Part shown: in pieces, positions 6,784 through 14,826 of the stretch
Position numbering within the stretch: the first letter of the stretch is position 1
How the letters are laid out: each line of letters opens with the position of its first letter
Notes under the pieces: model-generated
Database searches by the model: none
What the model saw: only the letters and a program-made list of their open reading frames with translations
What the model was told of the DNA's origin: nothing
Origin: CAWKZT01 sp963854565
GTDB taxonomy: Bacteria; Actinomycetota; Acidimicrobiia; Acidimicrobiales; JAHEJN01
Assembly (NCBI GenBank): GCA_963854565.1
Contig: CAWKZT010000005.1
Span: forward strand, 1 to 29,102
Reading direction: 5' to 3'
Length of the DNA stretch: 29,102 nt
Position numbers and translations under genes: made by a program

Positions 6784-8317
6784 GATCCTTCTCCGTCCAG
6801 AAACCAGAAAGGGGACCAGTAGCGCCCTCGGCGTAGGCCTTGAGACGTTCGATACCAGCGGCGTCGTACATCTCGACCACATCGAACACACTCTTTGGTC
6901 CGGCCAACCGTAATGCTTTGTCGCCTTCGCTCTTGGTCCGAGGGGCTTTGGAGGTGAGGACGATGACCTTTTGTCGGCCGCCGTTGCTGGAGTGCAGAAC
7001 GTGGAGTCGTCCGAGCATCTTCCAAAGGGCGTCCATCCGCATGAGACCAGGGCGGCTAGTGGTGAAAGCGCCCGTGACATCGACATACCACTGGGTTGAA
7101 CCATCGGCGGAGGTAACCAAGAAATCGTAGCGGAGACCCATACCGCGAATTTTGACCTTCTCTTGTACCGAAAAGCCCGCATCTTCGAGGATACGCAGGG
7201 CAATGTGGTGGGTCTTCTTGCCCTCTTTAACGGCCATTGCTTGGAAGACTTCTTTGCGGTCACCGTCGGTGAGCGCATCGAGTTGGTCCGCCGACAGCAG
7301 TTGGAGATCGCCGGACTCGTCCAAGTAATCGGGTAGTTCGTCCTTGCGCTGTCGCTCGGCATCGAGGCGGGCGTTAGAAAGATCTATGTAACTTTGGTCG
7401 AGATCCCAACCGAGACCATGACGGCCAGTGCGCTCGGCGGCGACCAGGGTGGATCCGGCGCCAACGAAGGGGTCGACGACGATGTCGCCTTCGTAGGTGT
7501 AGAGGTCGATGAGTCGACGAGGGAGTTCGATGGGGAAAGGAGCAGGGTGTCCGACGCGGTTGGCCGACTCGGCGTCGATTTCCCACACGTCGCGGGTGAC
7601 ATCAACAAATTCGTCGTTGGCCATGGTGGATTTGTGGGGTAGATCCTGCAATTTGCGTTCGGCCACACTTGGCGCACGATCGAAGCGACCTTTGCAGGCA
7701 ACAATGACGCGTTCGGTGACATCGCGAAGGACCGGGTTGCTGGCCGAACGGAACGAACCCCAGGCACACGACGACGACATGGTCTTGCCTTTTTGCCACA
7801 GGATTTCGCCCCGCAGTAGGAGGCCAAGTTCGTCTTGCAAAATCCGCACGACGTCGGCGGAAAGGCTGCGATATGGCTTGCGACCCAGGTTGGCAATATT
7901 TACCGCAATGCGGCCACCTGGTTCGAGCACCCGAACACATTCGGCAAAAACCTGGTGCAACATTTCTAGGTATTCGATGTACGAGGCAGGAATGGCGTCG
8001 TTGTCAATGGCTTCTTCGTAGGCCTTGCCTACAAAGTAGGGAGGCGAGGTAACGACGAGTGCCACGGAGTTGTCGGGGAGTGCTTTGAGGCCGTCGCGGC
8101 TGTCGCCTAGTTTGGCGGGTTCATCCAAGATGACCTGAGGAATGCGGTTTACGACATCGTCGCTGGACAGGTTGGGCTTAGTGAAACGCTCGTAGAACGC
8201 TGAAGCGTCGTGGCCTTCGCGGCGTGAGGTTCCGAAATTGGAGGTGCTAGTCGAGCGAGTTTTTTCCACGTCCGAACAGTAACAAGGGGGTGTGACACTG
8301 TCGGGGACCATCGCCAC
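6770..8317 (-). CDS. Beta-class DNA (N4-cytosine or N6-adenine) methyltransferase with C-terminal nuclease-like domain
   Basis: The enzyme transfers methyl groups from S-adenosylmethionine to bases in DNA. The catalytic motif IV TSPPYF (residues 90-95) comes before the AdoMet motif DPFVGAGST (282-290), the order of beta-class enzymes, and GWDLD follows at about 303-307. SPPY allows N4-cytosine or N6-adenine. The methyltransferase part ends near residue 325; about 190 further residues form a second domain. There RYDFLV (D398) is followed by WYVDVTG (D413, T415) and a helix with K433, a layout like PD-(D/E)xK nucleases with the usual lysine missing or moved. Starts are GTG 8317, ATG 8311 or the GTG at residue 17 (8269); the first 30 residues look poorly conserved. 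It begins 21 nt after the ybaK stop. Confidence 0.88.
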   Translation of the reverse strand: MAMVPDSVTPPCYCSDVEKTRSTSTSNFGTSRREGHDASAFYERFTKPNLSSDDVVNRIPQVILDEPAKLGDSRDGLKALPDNSVALVVTSPPYFVGKAYEEAIDNDAIPASYIEYLEMLHQVFAECVRVLEPGGRIAVNIANLGRKPYRSLSADVVRILQDELGLLLRGEILWQKGKTMSSSCAWGSFRSASNPVLRDVTERVIVACKGRFDRAPSVAERKLQDLPHKSTMANDEFVDVTRDVWEIDAESANRVGHPAPFPIELPRRLIDLYTYEGDIVVDPFVGAGSTLVAAERTGRHGLGWDLDQSYIDLSNARLDAERQRKDELPDYLDESGDLQLLSADQLDALTDGDRKEVFQAMAVKEGKKTHHIALRILEDAGFSVQEKVKIRGMGLRYDFLVTSADGSTQWYVDVTGAFTTSRPGLMRMDALWKMLGRLHVLHSSNGGRQKVIVLTSKAPRTKSEGDKALRLAGPKSVFDVVEMYDAAGIERLKAYAEGATGPLSGFWTEKDLGSV

Positions 8318-8338
8318 TCATCCGAGCAGCGGCGGATG

Positions 8339-8833
8339 CTAGGAAGCGATTGGCGCCACGGTGGCGTGGAGGACCTCGACTAAAGCCTGCGGCGCAAGGG
8401 TGATCTCCATGCCGCGGCGGCCTCCGCTCACGCTGATGGCATCAAAAACGAGGGCTGTTTCGTCTAGAAACGTGCGAAGCGGCTTGCGGTGGCCAAAGGG
8501 ACTAATGCCGCCGGCCACGTAACCGCTGGACCGTTCGGCTTTGGCGACGTCGGCCATGGCCACCTTTTTGGCACCAGCAGCCTTGGCTAGGCCCTTTAGA
8601 TCGAGGTGACCTGACACTGGCACTATGGCGACAACCAGTTCGCCATTGTTAGTTTCGGCGACAAGGGTCTTAAAGACCTGCTCCGGATCAATTCCCAGCG
8701 CCGTAGCGGCTTCGAGGCCGTAGCCACCCTCGGCACGTTGCTCGTAGGTCACGATTTCGTGCGGAATCTGGGCGGCAACAAGTTGGTCGACAGCGGGAGT
8801 CACCTGATGAGTTTGCCAGTTTCTCAGGTCCAT
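8339..8833 (-). CDS. ybaK: YbaK/EbsC-family aminoacyl-tRNA deacylase
   Basis: YbaK hydrolyses Cys-tRNA(Pro), an error of prolyl-tRNA synthetase, protecting translation accuracy. The 164-residue protein matches the family: an N-terminal helix, HEIVTYEQ strand, GLEAATALGIDPEQVFKTLV with the conserved lysine that positions the substrate (K in VFKTL), then VAIVPVSGHLDLKGLAKAAGAKKVAMA, and GYVAGGISPFGHRKPLRTFLDE, where the GG.SPFG loop is a hallmark. The frame is open to 8938, but that part crosses the tRNA-Ala gene and its hairpin, so the ATG at 8833 is chosen. It may be read through from the tRNA promoter, with the methyltransferase following 21 nt after its stop. Confidence 0.93.
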   Translation of the reverse strand: MDLRNWQTHQVTPAVDQLVAAQIPHEIVTYEQRAEGGYGLEAATALGIDPEQVFKTLVAETNNGELVVAIVPVSGHLDLKGLAKAAGAKKVAMADVAKAERSSGYVAGGISPFGHRKPLRTFLDETALVFDAISVSGGRRGMEITLAPQALVEVLHATVAPIAS

Positions 8834-8867
8834 GGCGCTAGGCAAGTGAGTAACAGGCGTAAAACGT

Positions 8868-8895
8868 AATCGACCGGCCCGAAGGCCGGTCGATT
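8868..8895 (-). terminator. 12-bp hairpin with UUCG loop after tRNA-Ala
   Basis: The arms 8868-8879 and 8884-8895 pair perfectly over 12 bp. On the minus strand the loop reads TTCG closed by C-G, a very stable RNA tetraloop, which points to the minus strand as the functional one. It lies 6 nt beyond the 3' end of the tRNA. T-rich sequence follows on both strands, so it could stop transcription both ways, limiting read-through into ybaK. Confidence 0.85.
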
Positions 8896-8901
8896 TTTCT
8901 G

Positions 8902-8975
8902 TGGAGCTGATGGGACTTGAACCCACGACCCCCTGCATGCCATGCAGGTGCTCTAGCCAACTGAGCTACAGCCCC
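8902..8975 (-). tRNA. tRNA-Ala (anticodon GGC)
   Basis: Read on the minus strand, the 74-nt sequence folds as a complete cloverleaf: acceptor stem GGGGCTG with CAGCTCC and discriminator A, a D-arm with AGCTCAGTTGGCTAGAGC, and a T-arm with GTGGGTTCAAGTCCCA. The anticodon stem CCTGC/GCAGG has loop ATGGCAT, giving anticodon GGC for alanine GCC/GCU codons. The 3' CCA is not encoded and must be added by the CCA-adding enzyme. A strong hairpin follows 6 nt downstream. Confidence 0.97.
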
Positions 8976-9066
8976 AGCGACCAATGACTCTAGCGGCGCG
9001 CTTGGCTGGTGACGACCTGTTTCAAACATCATCTGTCAGGTCTTTGGAAGGCTACGCTGGCGGGCT

Positions 9067-11553
9067 ATGGCAGACGGTTACAACCCTCAGACAATCGAAC
9101 CTCGTTGGCAACAACGTTGGCTCGACGAAGGCACCTACGAGATCGAAAACGACGATCCCCGTCCCCCTTATTACGTGTTGTCGATGTATCCGTATCCCAG
9201 CGGACCCGCGCATATAGGACACGTTCGCAATTACACCTTCGGTGACCTGCTCGTTCGTTACCGAACCATGCAAGGCGATGGGGTGTTGTCACCCATTGGT
9301 TTCGACTCGTTTGGGTTGCCAGCAGAGAATGCCGCCATCAAGAACAACGTGCACCCCCGCGAATACACCGATGCCAACATCGAAACCCTTTCGTCGTCAT
9401 TGCGCACTATTGGTGCGGTCTACGACTGGCGCCGTCAGGTAAAGAGCCACGATCCGGCCTACATGAAATGGAGCCAGTGGATCTTCCTCAAGTTCTATGA
9501 ATCTGGCCTCGTCTTTCGTGCCGATTCGCCCGTTAACTGGTGTCCCGGTTGCCAGACCGTTTTGGCCAACGAGCAGGTTGATGCCGAGGGGTTGTGCGAC
9601 CGTTCGGGCGATTTGGTCGAACGTCGTGACATGGAGCAATGGTTCTACAAGATCACCGACTATGCGCAAGAACTGCTCGACGACATCGACGATCTGGATT
9701 GGCCGCACCGGGTCAAGACCATGCAGCGCAACTGGATCGGGCGCTCCGAGGGTGCCGAGTTTGGTTTGCCCATCGCCGATGCTGATGGCAACGCACGTGA
9801 TGACGTCGCACCTCTACCGGTCTACACCACTCGCCCCGATACCGGTTTTGGTATGACTTTTGCGGTGATGGCTCCCGAGCATCCCCGCGTCGACGAACTC
9901 ACTACGGCTGACCAAGCCGCCGCCGTTGCGGCGTTCCAACTCGAAACTTCCGCCAAGTCCGACATCGATCGCTTGTCCACCAGCGGAGCAATCGACAAAC
10001 GTGGTGTCTTCACGGGCTCACATGTTGTTAATCCCTTCACCGGCCAGACGGTTCCGCTGTATCTGGCTGACTATGTGCTGATCACCTACGGCACGGGGGC
10101 CATCATGGCTGTTCCGGGTCAGGATCAGCGCGACTGGGATTTTGCCAAGGCTTTCGGCATAAATATTGTGCGCACGGTGCAGCCAGACGACGACTTCGAT
10201 GGCGAAGCATTCACCGGTAATGGGCCAGCAATAAACAGCGCCGGCGCATCGCTTGATCTCAATGGCATGGAAATTGCCGAGGCCAAGTCCAACGCAATCG
10301 AGTGGCTTTCGGCCCAAAGTCTGGGCGAGGCCAAGGTCAATTTCCGTCTCCGCGACTGGCTACTTTCTCGCCAGCGCTACTGGGGTTGCCCGATTCCTAT
10401 TGTGTATTGCGATACATGCGGTGAGCAACCGGTGCCCGCGGATCAGTTGCCGGTCGAATTGCCCGACGACATAGAGTTTTTGCCAACGGGTCAGTCACCC
10501 TTGCAGTTCCATGAGGGTTTCCTTAACGCCACGTGCCCCAATTGCGATGGTCCGGCCCGGCGCGAGACCGACACGATGGACACCTTCGTTGACTCGTCGT
10601 GGTATTTCTTGCGGTTCGCTGATCCGTTCAACGACGAAGAACCATTTTCACTCGAAGCGGCCAGTCGGTGGTTGCCGGTTGATCAGTACATCGGCGGGGT
10701 AGAGCACGCCATCTTGCATCTTCTGTACGCCCGCTTCTTTACGAAGGCGTTAGCCGATATTGGGGCCGCTCCGAAGGAGCTACGTGAGCCTTTCAAGCGG
10801 CTGTTCACCCAAGGCATGGTTCGTATGGGCGGATCAAAGATGTCCAAGTCCAAGGGCAACCTGGTCGCCCCCGAGGCCATAATCGCCGATGCAGGAGCCG
10901 ACGCGTTGCGTCTCGCTATCTTGCAGGTAAAGCCTCCTGCCGAGGATGTTGACTGGGAAGATTTCCAGATCGATGGCTGCACCCGATTCCTCAACCGAGT
11001 GTGGCGACTTGCTGTGCCCGGATCCGATATGCACAGCACGGTCCGAGATGGCGAAGTAACCGATGACGATGTCGCGATCGATCGGGCCACCCATGCGCTT
11101 ATCGAACGACTGACCCAGGACTACGATCGCTGGTCTTACAACACCGCCGTGGCCGCGATGATGGAGTTCTCCAACGTCTTGTACCGCTACGTACAGATCG
11201 AAGAAGGCCCCCACGGTGCCACGCTCGACGCGGGTATTGCTGCGTTGTTGCAGGTCATGGCGCCCGCTGTTCCGCACATCGCGGGCGAGCTATTCGAGAT
11301 GCGTGGACTCGGCGACATTCATGCCGCAGAGTGGCCGGTGTTTGACTCTGCCAAGTTGGTCGTGGCTACCACGACCATGGTTGTTCAGGTCAACGGCAAG
11401 CTTCGCGATCGGATCGAGGTTGCCGTCGACATTAGCGATGACGATGCCGAAGCAATAGCTGTCGCTAGTGAAGGAGCGCAACGAATTCTCGAAGGTGCCG
11501 CGCCCCGCAAGGTGATCGTCCGGGCCCCCAAACTGGTCAACATCGTGGCCTAG
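9067..11553 (+). CDS. leuS: Leucyl-tRNA synthetase
   Basis: LeuRS charges tRNA-Leu with leucine and edits mischarged tRNA. The 828-residue class I enzyme has HIGH at residues 49-52 within PSGPAHIGH and KMSKS at 591-595 within GGSKMSKSKGN. The CP1 editing domain lies between them, with TTRPDTGFG and the GTGAIMAVPGQDQRDWDFA stretch, which keeps the terminal aspartate of QRD but has Q where many homologues have H. Zinc-type CPGC and CDTC pairs, the WYFLRF strand and a C-terminal tail domain with VQVNGKLRDRI are also seen. It is divergent from tRNA-Ala across 91 nt. No clear ribosome binding site precedes ATG 9067; TACGCT at 9053-9058 could be a -10 element for a leaderless or near-leaderless message. 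Confidence 0.98.
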   Translation: MADGYNPQTIEPRWQQRWLDEGTYEIENDDPRPPYYVLSMYPYPSGPAHIGHVRNYTFGDLLVRYRTMQGDGVLSPIGFDSFGLPAENAAIKNNVHPREYTDANIETLSSSLRTIGAVYDWRRQVKSHDPAYMKWSQWIFLKFYESGLVFRADSPVNWCPGCQTVLANEQVDAEGLCDRSGDLVERRDMEQWFYKITDYAQELLDDIDDLDWPHRVKTMQRNWIGRSEGAEFGLPIADADGNARDDVAPLPVYTTRPDTGFGMTFAVMAPEHPRVDELTTADQAAAVAAFQLETSAKSDIDRLSTSGAIDKRGVFTGSHVVNPFTGQTVPLYLADYVLITYGTGAIMAVPGQDQRDWDFAKAFGINIVRTVQPDDDFDGEAFTGNGPAINSAGASLDLNGMEIAEAKSNAIEWLSAQSLGEAKVNFRLRDWLLSRQRYWGCPIPIVYCDTCGEQPVPADQLPVELPDDIEFLPTGQSPLQFHEGFLNATCPNCDGPARRETDTMDTFVDSSWYFLRFADPFNDEEPFSLEAASRWLPVDQYIGGVEHAILHLLYARFFTKALADIGAAPKELREPFKRLFTQGMVRMGGSKMSKSKGNLVAPEAIIADAGADALRLAILQVKPPAEDVDWEDFQIDGCTRFLNRVWRLAVPGSDMHSTVRDGEVTDDDVAIDRATHALIERLTQDYDRWSYNTAVAAMMEFSNVLYRYVQIEEGPHGATLDAGIAALLQVMAPAVPHIAGELFEMRGLGDIHAAEWPVFDSAKLVVATTTMVVQVNGKLRDRIEVAVDISDDDAEAIAVASEGAQRILEGAAPRKVIVRAPKLVNIVA

Positions 11554-11578
11554 AGCGCCAGTTGGGCTTCTGTTTCGT

Positions 11579-11596
11579 CGGTCAAAGACCGGTTTT
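11579..11596 (+). terminator. Weak hairpin and T-run after leuS
   Basis: CGGTC (11579-11583) and GACCG (11587-11591) can pair around AAA and are followed by GTTTT. It lies 26 nt after the leuS stop and would be its terminator. The stem is only 5 bp with a tight loop, and it overlaps the stop of the truncated GNAT gene on the other strand, so it is uncertain. Confidence 0.3.
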
Positions 11597-11752
11597 GGCC
11601 AGAAGTTCGATTGCCTGCTGCAAGGTGTAGGGAATAGACCAATTCTGGAATTCGGCCAGTGTCGGGTTGCTGCGGCGAATGGCTAGTTCGGCCGCGTCGC
11701 TAGGAACCGGAGTTCGGATGAGGAGGCGTTCGGTTTCAAGCGGCTCGAGCAT
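11582..11752 (-). pseudogene. 3'-truncated GNAT (RimJ-like) acetyltransferase fragment
   Basis: A 56-residue reading frame starts at ATG 11752, 18 nt after the oxidoreductase stop. Its sequence opens MLEPLETERLLIRTPVPSDA and continues with the LAEFQNWSIPYTLQQAIEL pattern, the normal first third of a RimJ/RimL-type GNAT N-acetyltransferase. These enzymes are usually about 170-200 residues and carry their acetyl-CoA binding P-loop (R/QxxGxG/A) later, which is absent here. The stop at 11582 lies 29 nt from the end of convergent leuS, so the missing two thirds are not in another frame; they are gone. It is probably an inactive remnant, although a short product could still be made with its operon. 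Confidence 0.75.
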
Positions 11753-11769
11753 TGGGGCAGGTTAGCTGC

Positions 11770-12780
11770 CTAGATGGCGAGGATGTCGTTAATCACGGGG
11801 GTCCAGCGGTCGGGGTCGGTGGCATAGGGGGCATAGAAACTGATGCGATCGACATGGCCTCCGTAGCGTTCGGCCAGGCCGGCAGCCACATGCTCTGGTT
11901 CGGCGATTACGGCAAATTCAGCGAGCATGGTGTCGTCGATAAGGTCGGCCATGGCTACCCAGTCGCCCCGTTTTGACAGCAGGTTGAGTTCGGGCTGAGC
12001 GTCACCCCATCCGTGGTGGTCGAGGACACCTTTGTAGGAAGGGGTAGATCCGTAGAACGCGATCTGCTGCTTGGTGGCCTGGGCCGCGGCAGCCATTTCT
12101 TCTTCGGTGGTTCCGGTGACCACGAACGATGGAAGCGAGATTTCGATATCGCTGAGCGTGCGCCCCGATTTGGCGGCTCCGCGCTCAAGGGCAGGCAACG
12201 CGACCTCTTTGAGATAACCGGGGGTCGTAAAACCATGACTGATCCAGCCGTCGGCCACCTCGCCGGTGGTTTCCAACATGAGTTCGCCGACTGCGGCCAA
12301 GAAAATGCGTGCCTTGCCATGAGGATTGGGGCCCGGGTCGAAGAACGGTGTCATCAAGATGTGGGTGTAGAAATCACCCCTGAAACGGAGCTTGTCTCCG
12401 GTTTCCCAGGCATCCCAGATGGCGTGAATTGCGATGATCATTTCTCGCATTCGTGCCGCAGGACGAGACCATTCCATGGAGAATCGTTTGGTGATGTGGG
12501 GCTTGATCTGTGAACCGAGGCCCATCATCATCCGGCCCTCGGAGTAGGCGTTGAGGTCGTACCCGAGATTGGCGAGCAACATTGGATTGCGGGCAAACGC
12601 CACCGCAATCGATGTGCCAATTTCGAGGGTCGAGGTGTGCTCGGCCGCCAAAGTGAGTGGCAAGAAGGGATCGTGTTGCGTTTCCACCGACCATGCCCCG
12701 CTATAGCCAGCGGCTTCGAGGCTTTTGGCTCCTTCGCCGGCCATACGTAGATCGCTGTTGATTGCGCCGTCAAGTTTCAT
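11770..12780 (-). CDS. F420-dependent LLM-class oxidoreductase
   Basis: The 336-residue protein is a luciferase-like monooxygenase-fold enzyme (single TIM barrel) of the kind that in actinobacteria uses coenzyme F420 for hydride transfer. Visible family features are the early GYSGAWSVETQHDPFLPLTLAAEHT, the GTSIAVAFARNPMLLA strand, GRMMMGLGSQIKPHITKRFS near residues 82-101, and the GKARIFLAAVG and EVADGWISHGF cofactor-side strands. The length fits the family. ATG 12780 has AGGAG seven bases upstream. It lies 18 nt after the PAC2 gene and before the GNAT fragment, forming one minus-strand operon. The substrate cannot be told; F420 use rather than FMN is inferred from lineage and similarity. Confidence 0.88.
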   Translation of the reverse strand: MKLDGAINSDLRMAGEGAKSLEAAGYSGAWSVETQHDPFLPLTLAAEHTSTLEIGTSIAVAFARNPMLLANLGYDLNAYSEGRMMMGLGSQIKPHITKRFSMEWSRPAARMREMIIAIHAIWDAWETGDKLRFRGDFYTHILMTPFFDPGPNPHGKARIFLAAVGELMLETTGEVADGWISHGFTTPGYLKEVALPALERGAAKSGRTLSDIEISLPSFVVTGTTEEEMAAAAQATKQQIAFYGSTPSYKGVLDHHGWGDAQPELNLLSKRGDWVAMADLIDDTMLAEFAVIAEPEHVAAGLAERYGGHVDRISFYAPYATDPDRWTPVINDILAI

Positions 12781-12798
12781 AGATGCTCCTGGAATGGG

Positions 12799-13665
12799 TC
12801 AGGTCGGTTCATCGGGGTTTGTCTCCCGAAGGAAATCTTGGAAGTCAGCCGCCAACTCGTCGCCCGTGGGTAGGTCACCCGCAAGGCCAAACTCGTCGTG
12901 CATTTTTTCGAGTTGAACGACGAGGTTTCGGCGTTCTGTGTTACGACCAATGAGCTCGTCGATCTGCGTGCGAGTGGTGAGAGCATCGGCTTCAAGTTTT
13001 TTGGTATCGAACCGGTAATTGACTCGGGTATGGAACGCTCGAAGCAACGACACCGCCGCGTCGGGGTATTCGAGTGAAGCCGCGTAGTGGGGAACTTGGG
13101 CCCAGATTCCCATGGCAGGGATGCCGGCATCGGCGAGGCCAAACTCGAGTGCTGTAACCGCACCGCCCTGTAGTTCGATTCGTCCGGGGACGACCGCTGT
13201 GGGGTCGATCAGCATCGACGTTGTCGCGGTGCTAGTGAGCTTGGTAGGCCGCGTGTGCGGCACGGTGGATGGGTAAGCCCCCAGCGTCACCCCACGGGTT
13301 ACACCAAACTGATGGGCCAATTCGACCACGGCGCTGGTGAAGTCTCGCCAGTTGCTGTCGGGCTCGTAGCCGCGGAGCAACAAGATGTCGTTACCGTCGA
13401 GATCTTGGAGGTGGCACAACTCGATCTTGGGCCAGCGCAGATTGGCGAGTACACCATCGCTCATTTCGAGAATTGGGCGTCGAGCCCGATAATCGATGTA
13501 GTGGTCGGCATTGAAGTCGACGAGAACCTCCGGGGGAGATTGAGAGGTGATGGCATTGATAGCTTGATCCATTGCCATTCCGGCATCGACCCACCCCTGC
13601 AGCGCGATGAGTAGTACCGGGGCATCGAGTTCGGGCTCGTGGTGCACAACATAGGACTCGGTCAT
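12799..13665 (-). CDS. PAC2-family protein
   Basis: The 288-residue protein matches the PAC2 (proteasome assembly chaperone 2-like) family widespread in actinobacteria, whose biochemical role is not settled. Seen in it are PVLLIALQGWVDAGMA near the N-terminus, the DYRARRPILEMSDG stretch, ILLLRGYEPDSNWR, then GVTLGAYPSTVPHTRP and the GIPAMGIWAQVPHYAAS segment, all in the family order. A C-terminal region (about residues 225-275) is rich in charged residues and may form a helical hairpin. The start is fixed by an ATGA overlap with the phosphotransferase-fold gene upstream. Confidence 0.9.
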   Translation of the reverse strand: MTESYVVHHEPELDAPVLLIALQGWVDAGMAMDQAINAITSQSPPEVLVDFNADHYIDYRARRPILEMSDGVLANLRWPKIELCHLQDLDGNDILLLRGYEPDSNWRDFTSAVVELAHQFGVTRGVTLGAYPSTVPHTRPTKLTSTATTSMLIDPTAVVPGRIELQGGAVTALEFGLADAGIPAMGIWAQVPHYAASLEYPDAAVSLLRAFHTRVNYRFDTKKLEADALTTRTQIDELIGRNTERRNLVVQLEKMHDEFGLAGDLPTGDELAADFQDFLRETNPDEPT

Positions 13666-14717
13666 GTGACGTTGGCCGCGAGTTCGGCTGACCGGGCGAC
13701 GAGATTATCGATCGAGGTAACAAACCCGTCGGTTCCGCCGGCGGGGGTTTTGTCGCCCATGGCGCCGCCGATGTAACGGCTGTAAACGCCTTCGAGGATG
13801 CAGGCCAGTTTCCAGTTGGCAAAGGCGAGGTAAAAGTCGATGTCGACGAGACTGCGATCCGACACTACGTCGTACGCCTCTAGTACCTGCTGGCGAGACC
13901 AGAATCCAGGGCTCGCGGTGGGCGTCGCTACCAGGGCAGACATGGTGTCGGCTGGCTCGGCCCAATAGGTGATGAGTTGGGCAATATCGGCCAGTGGGTC
14001 GCCCAACGTACAGATTTCCCAGTCGAGCACCGCGATGACATCACCGGCATCATTGATCATGCAATTGTCAAGCCGGTAATCGCCATGGACGATTGATGCG
14101 CCCTGTTGGTCGGGGATATGAGCGGCGAGATGATCGTGCACTTCTTGGATGGCAGGAATTTCGCGGGTCTTGGAGTTGTCATATTGCCCCATCCACCGTC
14201 GTAGCTGTCGGGCTATGTAGTCCTCCTTGCGTCCGAGATCAGTTAGGCCTACGGCGTCGATGTCGACGGCATGGATCGCGGCCAAAGTGTCGACCAGTGA
14301 CTGGCTGGCGTGGTCCTTTACTTCGTCGCTGAGTTTGTTGGCCTGGTTGAGGTCGCGCATCACGTGGCCATCGACGTAACGCATGACATAGAAGGGGCGC
14401 TCGTTTACCGATTCGTCGGTGCACAGCCCGATCACTTCGGGGACCGGTACTGCTGACCCTTGGAGAGCCGCCATGATCTTGTGTTCGCGGCTCATGTCGT
14501 GGGCCGACGCAAGAACTTGGTGAAGCGGCGGGCGGCGAAACACATAGTGCTCGTCGCGTTGGTCGGTGACCTTGAATGTGAGGTTGGAGTGGCCTCCGGC
14601 TATGAGTTCGAACTGCAACGGTGGCTGAAGCCCATCGATGTGGTCACCCATCCAAGCGGTTACCGCTGGTTGGTCGATTCCGGCAAATTCTGCTGTTGTT
14701 TCCCCATTGATCACCAC
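13662..14717 (-). CDS. Aminoglycoside-phosphotransferase-fold (ACAD10/11-like) kinase
   Basis: The protein has the APH kinase fold with both catalytic signatures: HGDYRLDN (residues 211-218 from the chosen start; catalytic aspartate D213) and LDWEICTLGDP (231-241; metal-binding D232). GGHSNLTFKV at 41-50 is the nucleotide-binding strand. This group resembles the kinase part of eukaryotic ACAD10/11, which phosphorylate 4-hydroxyacyl-CoAs; in actinobacteria such genes often accompany acyl-CoA dehydrogenases, but none is next to it here. Antibiotic resistance is unlikely. The frame is open up to 14999, across the start of the divergent thioredoxin gene, so I chose GTG 14717, giving 351 residues; GTG 14714 or ATG 14795 are possible. 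Confidence 0.82.
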   Translation of the reverse strand: MVINGETTAEFAGIDQPAVTAWMGDHIDGLQPPLQFELIAGGHSNLTFKVTDQRDEHYVFRRPPLHQVLASAHDMSREHKIMAALQGSAVPVPEVIGLCTDESVNERPFYVMRYVDGHVMRDLNQANKLSDEVKDHASQSLVDTLAAIHAVDIDAVGLTDLGRKEDYIARQLRRWMGQYDNSKTREIPAIQEVHDHLAAHIPDQQGASIVHGDYRLDNCMINDAGDVIAVLDWEICTLGDPLADIAQLITYWAEPADTMSALVATPTASPGFWSRQQVLEAYDVVSDRSLVDIDFYLAFANWKLACILEGVYSRYIGGAMGDKTPAGGTDGFVTSIDNLVARSAELAANVT

Positions 14718-14826
14718 GCTGACGCTAGTCGCTACGGCCGTCCTGCGCGGCACCGCCACGAGGAAATATGCCCTCTGGGAATACCAATGGGTCATGATGG
14801 TTAGACAGGTCAGGTAGGTTAATAAC

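Noticed and set aside
6784..7362. Upstream extension of the 111-residue gene's frame
   Set aside because: Residues before 6783 are low-quality, serine/proline-rich shadow sequence of the methyltransferase; only the part from the TTG at 6783 looks like a protein.
8834..8938. N-terminal extension of ybaK
   Set aside because: It would translate the tRNA-Ala 3' end and its hairpin; the family start matches ATG 8833.
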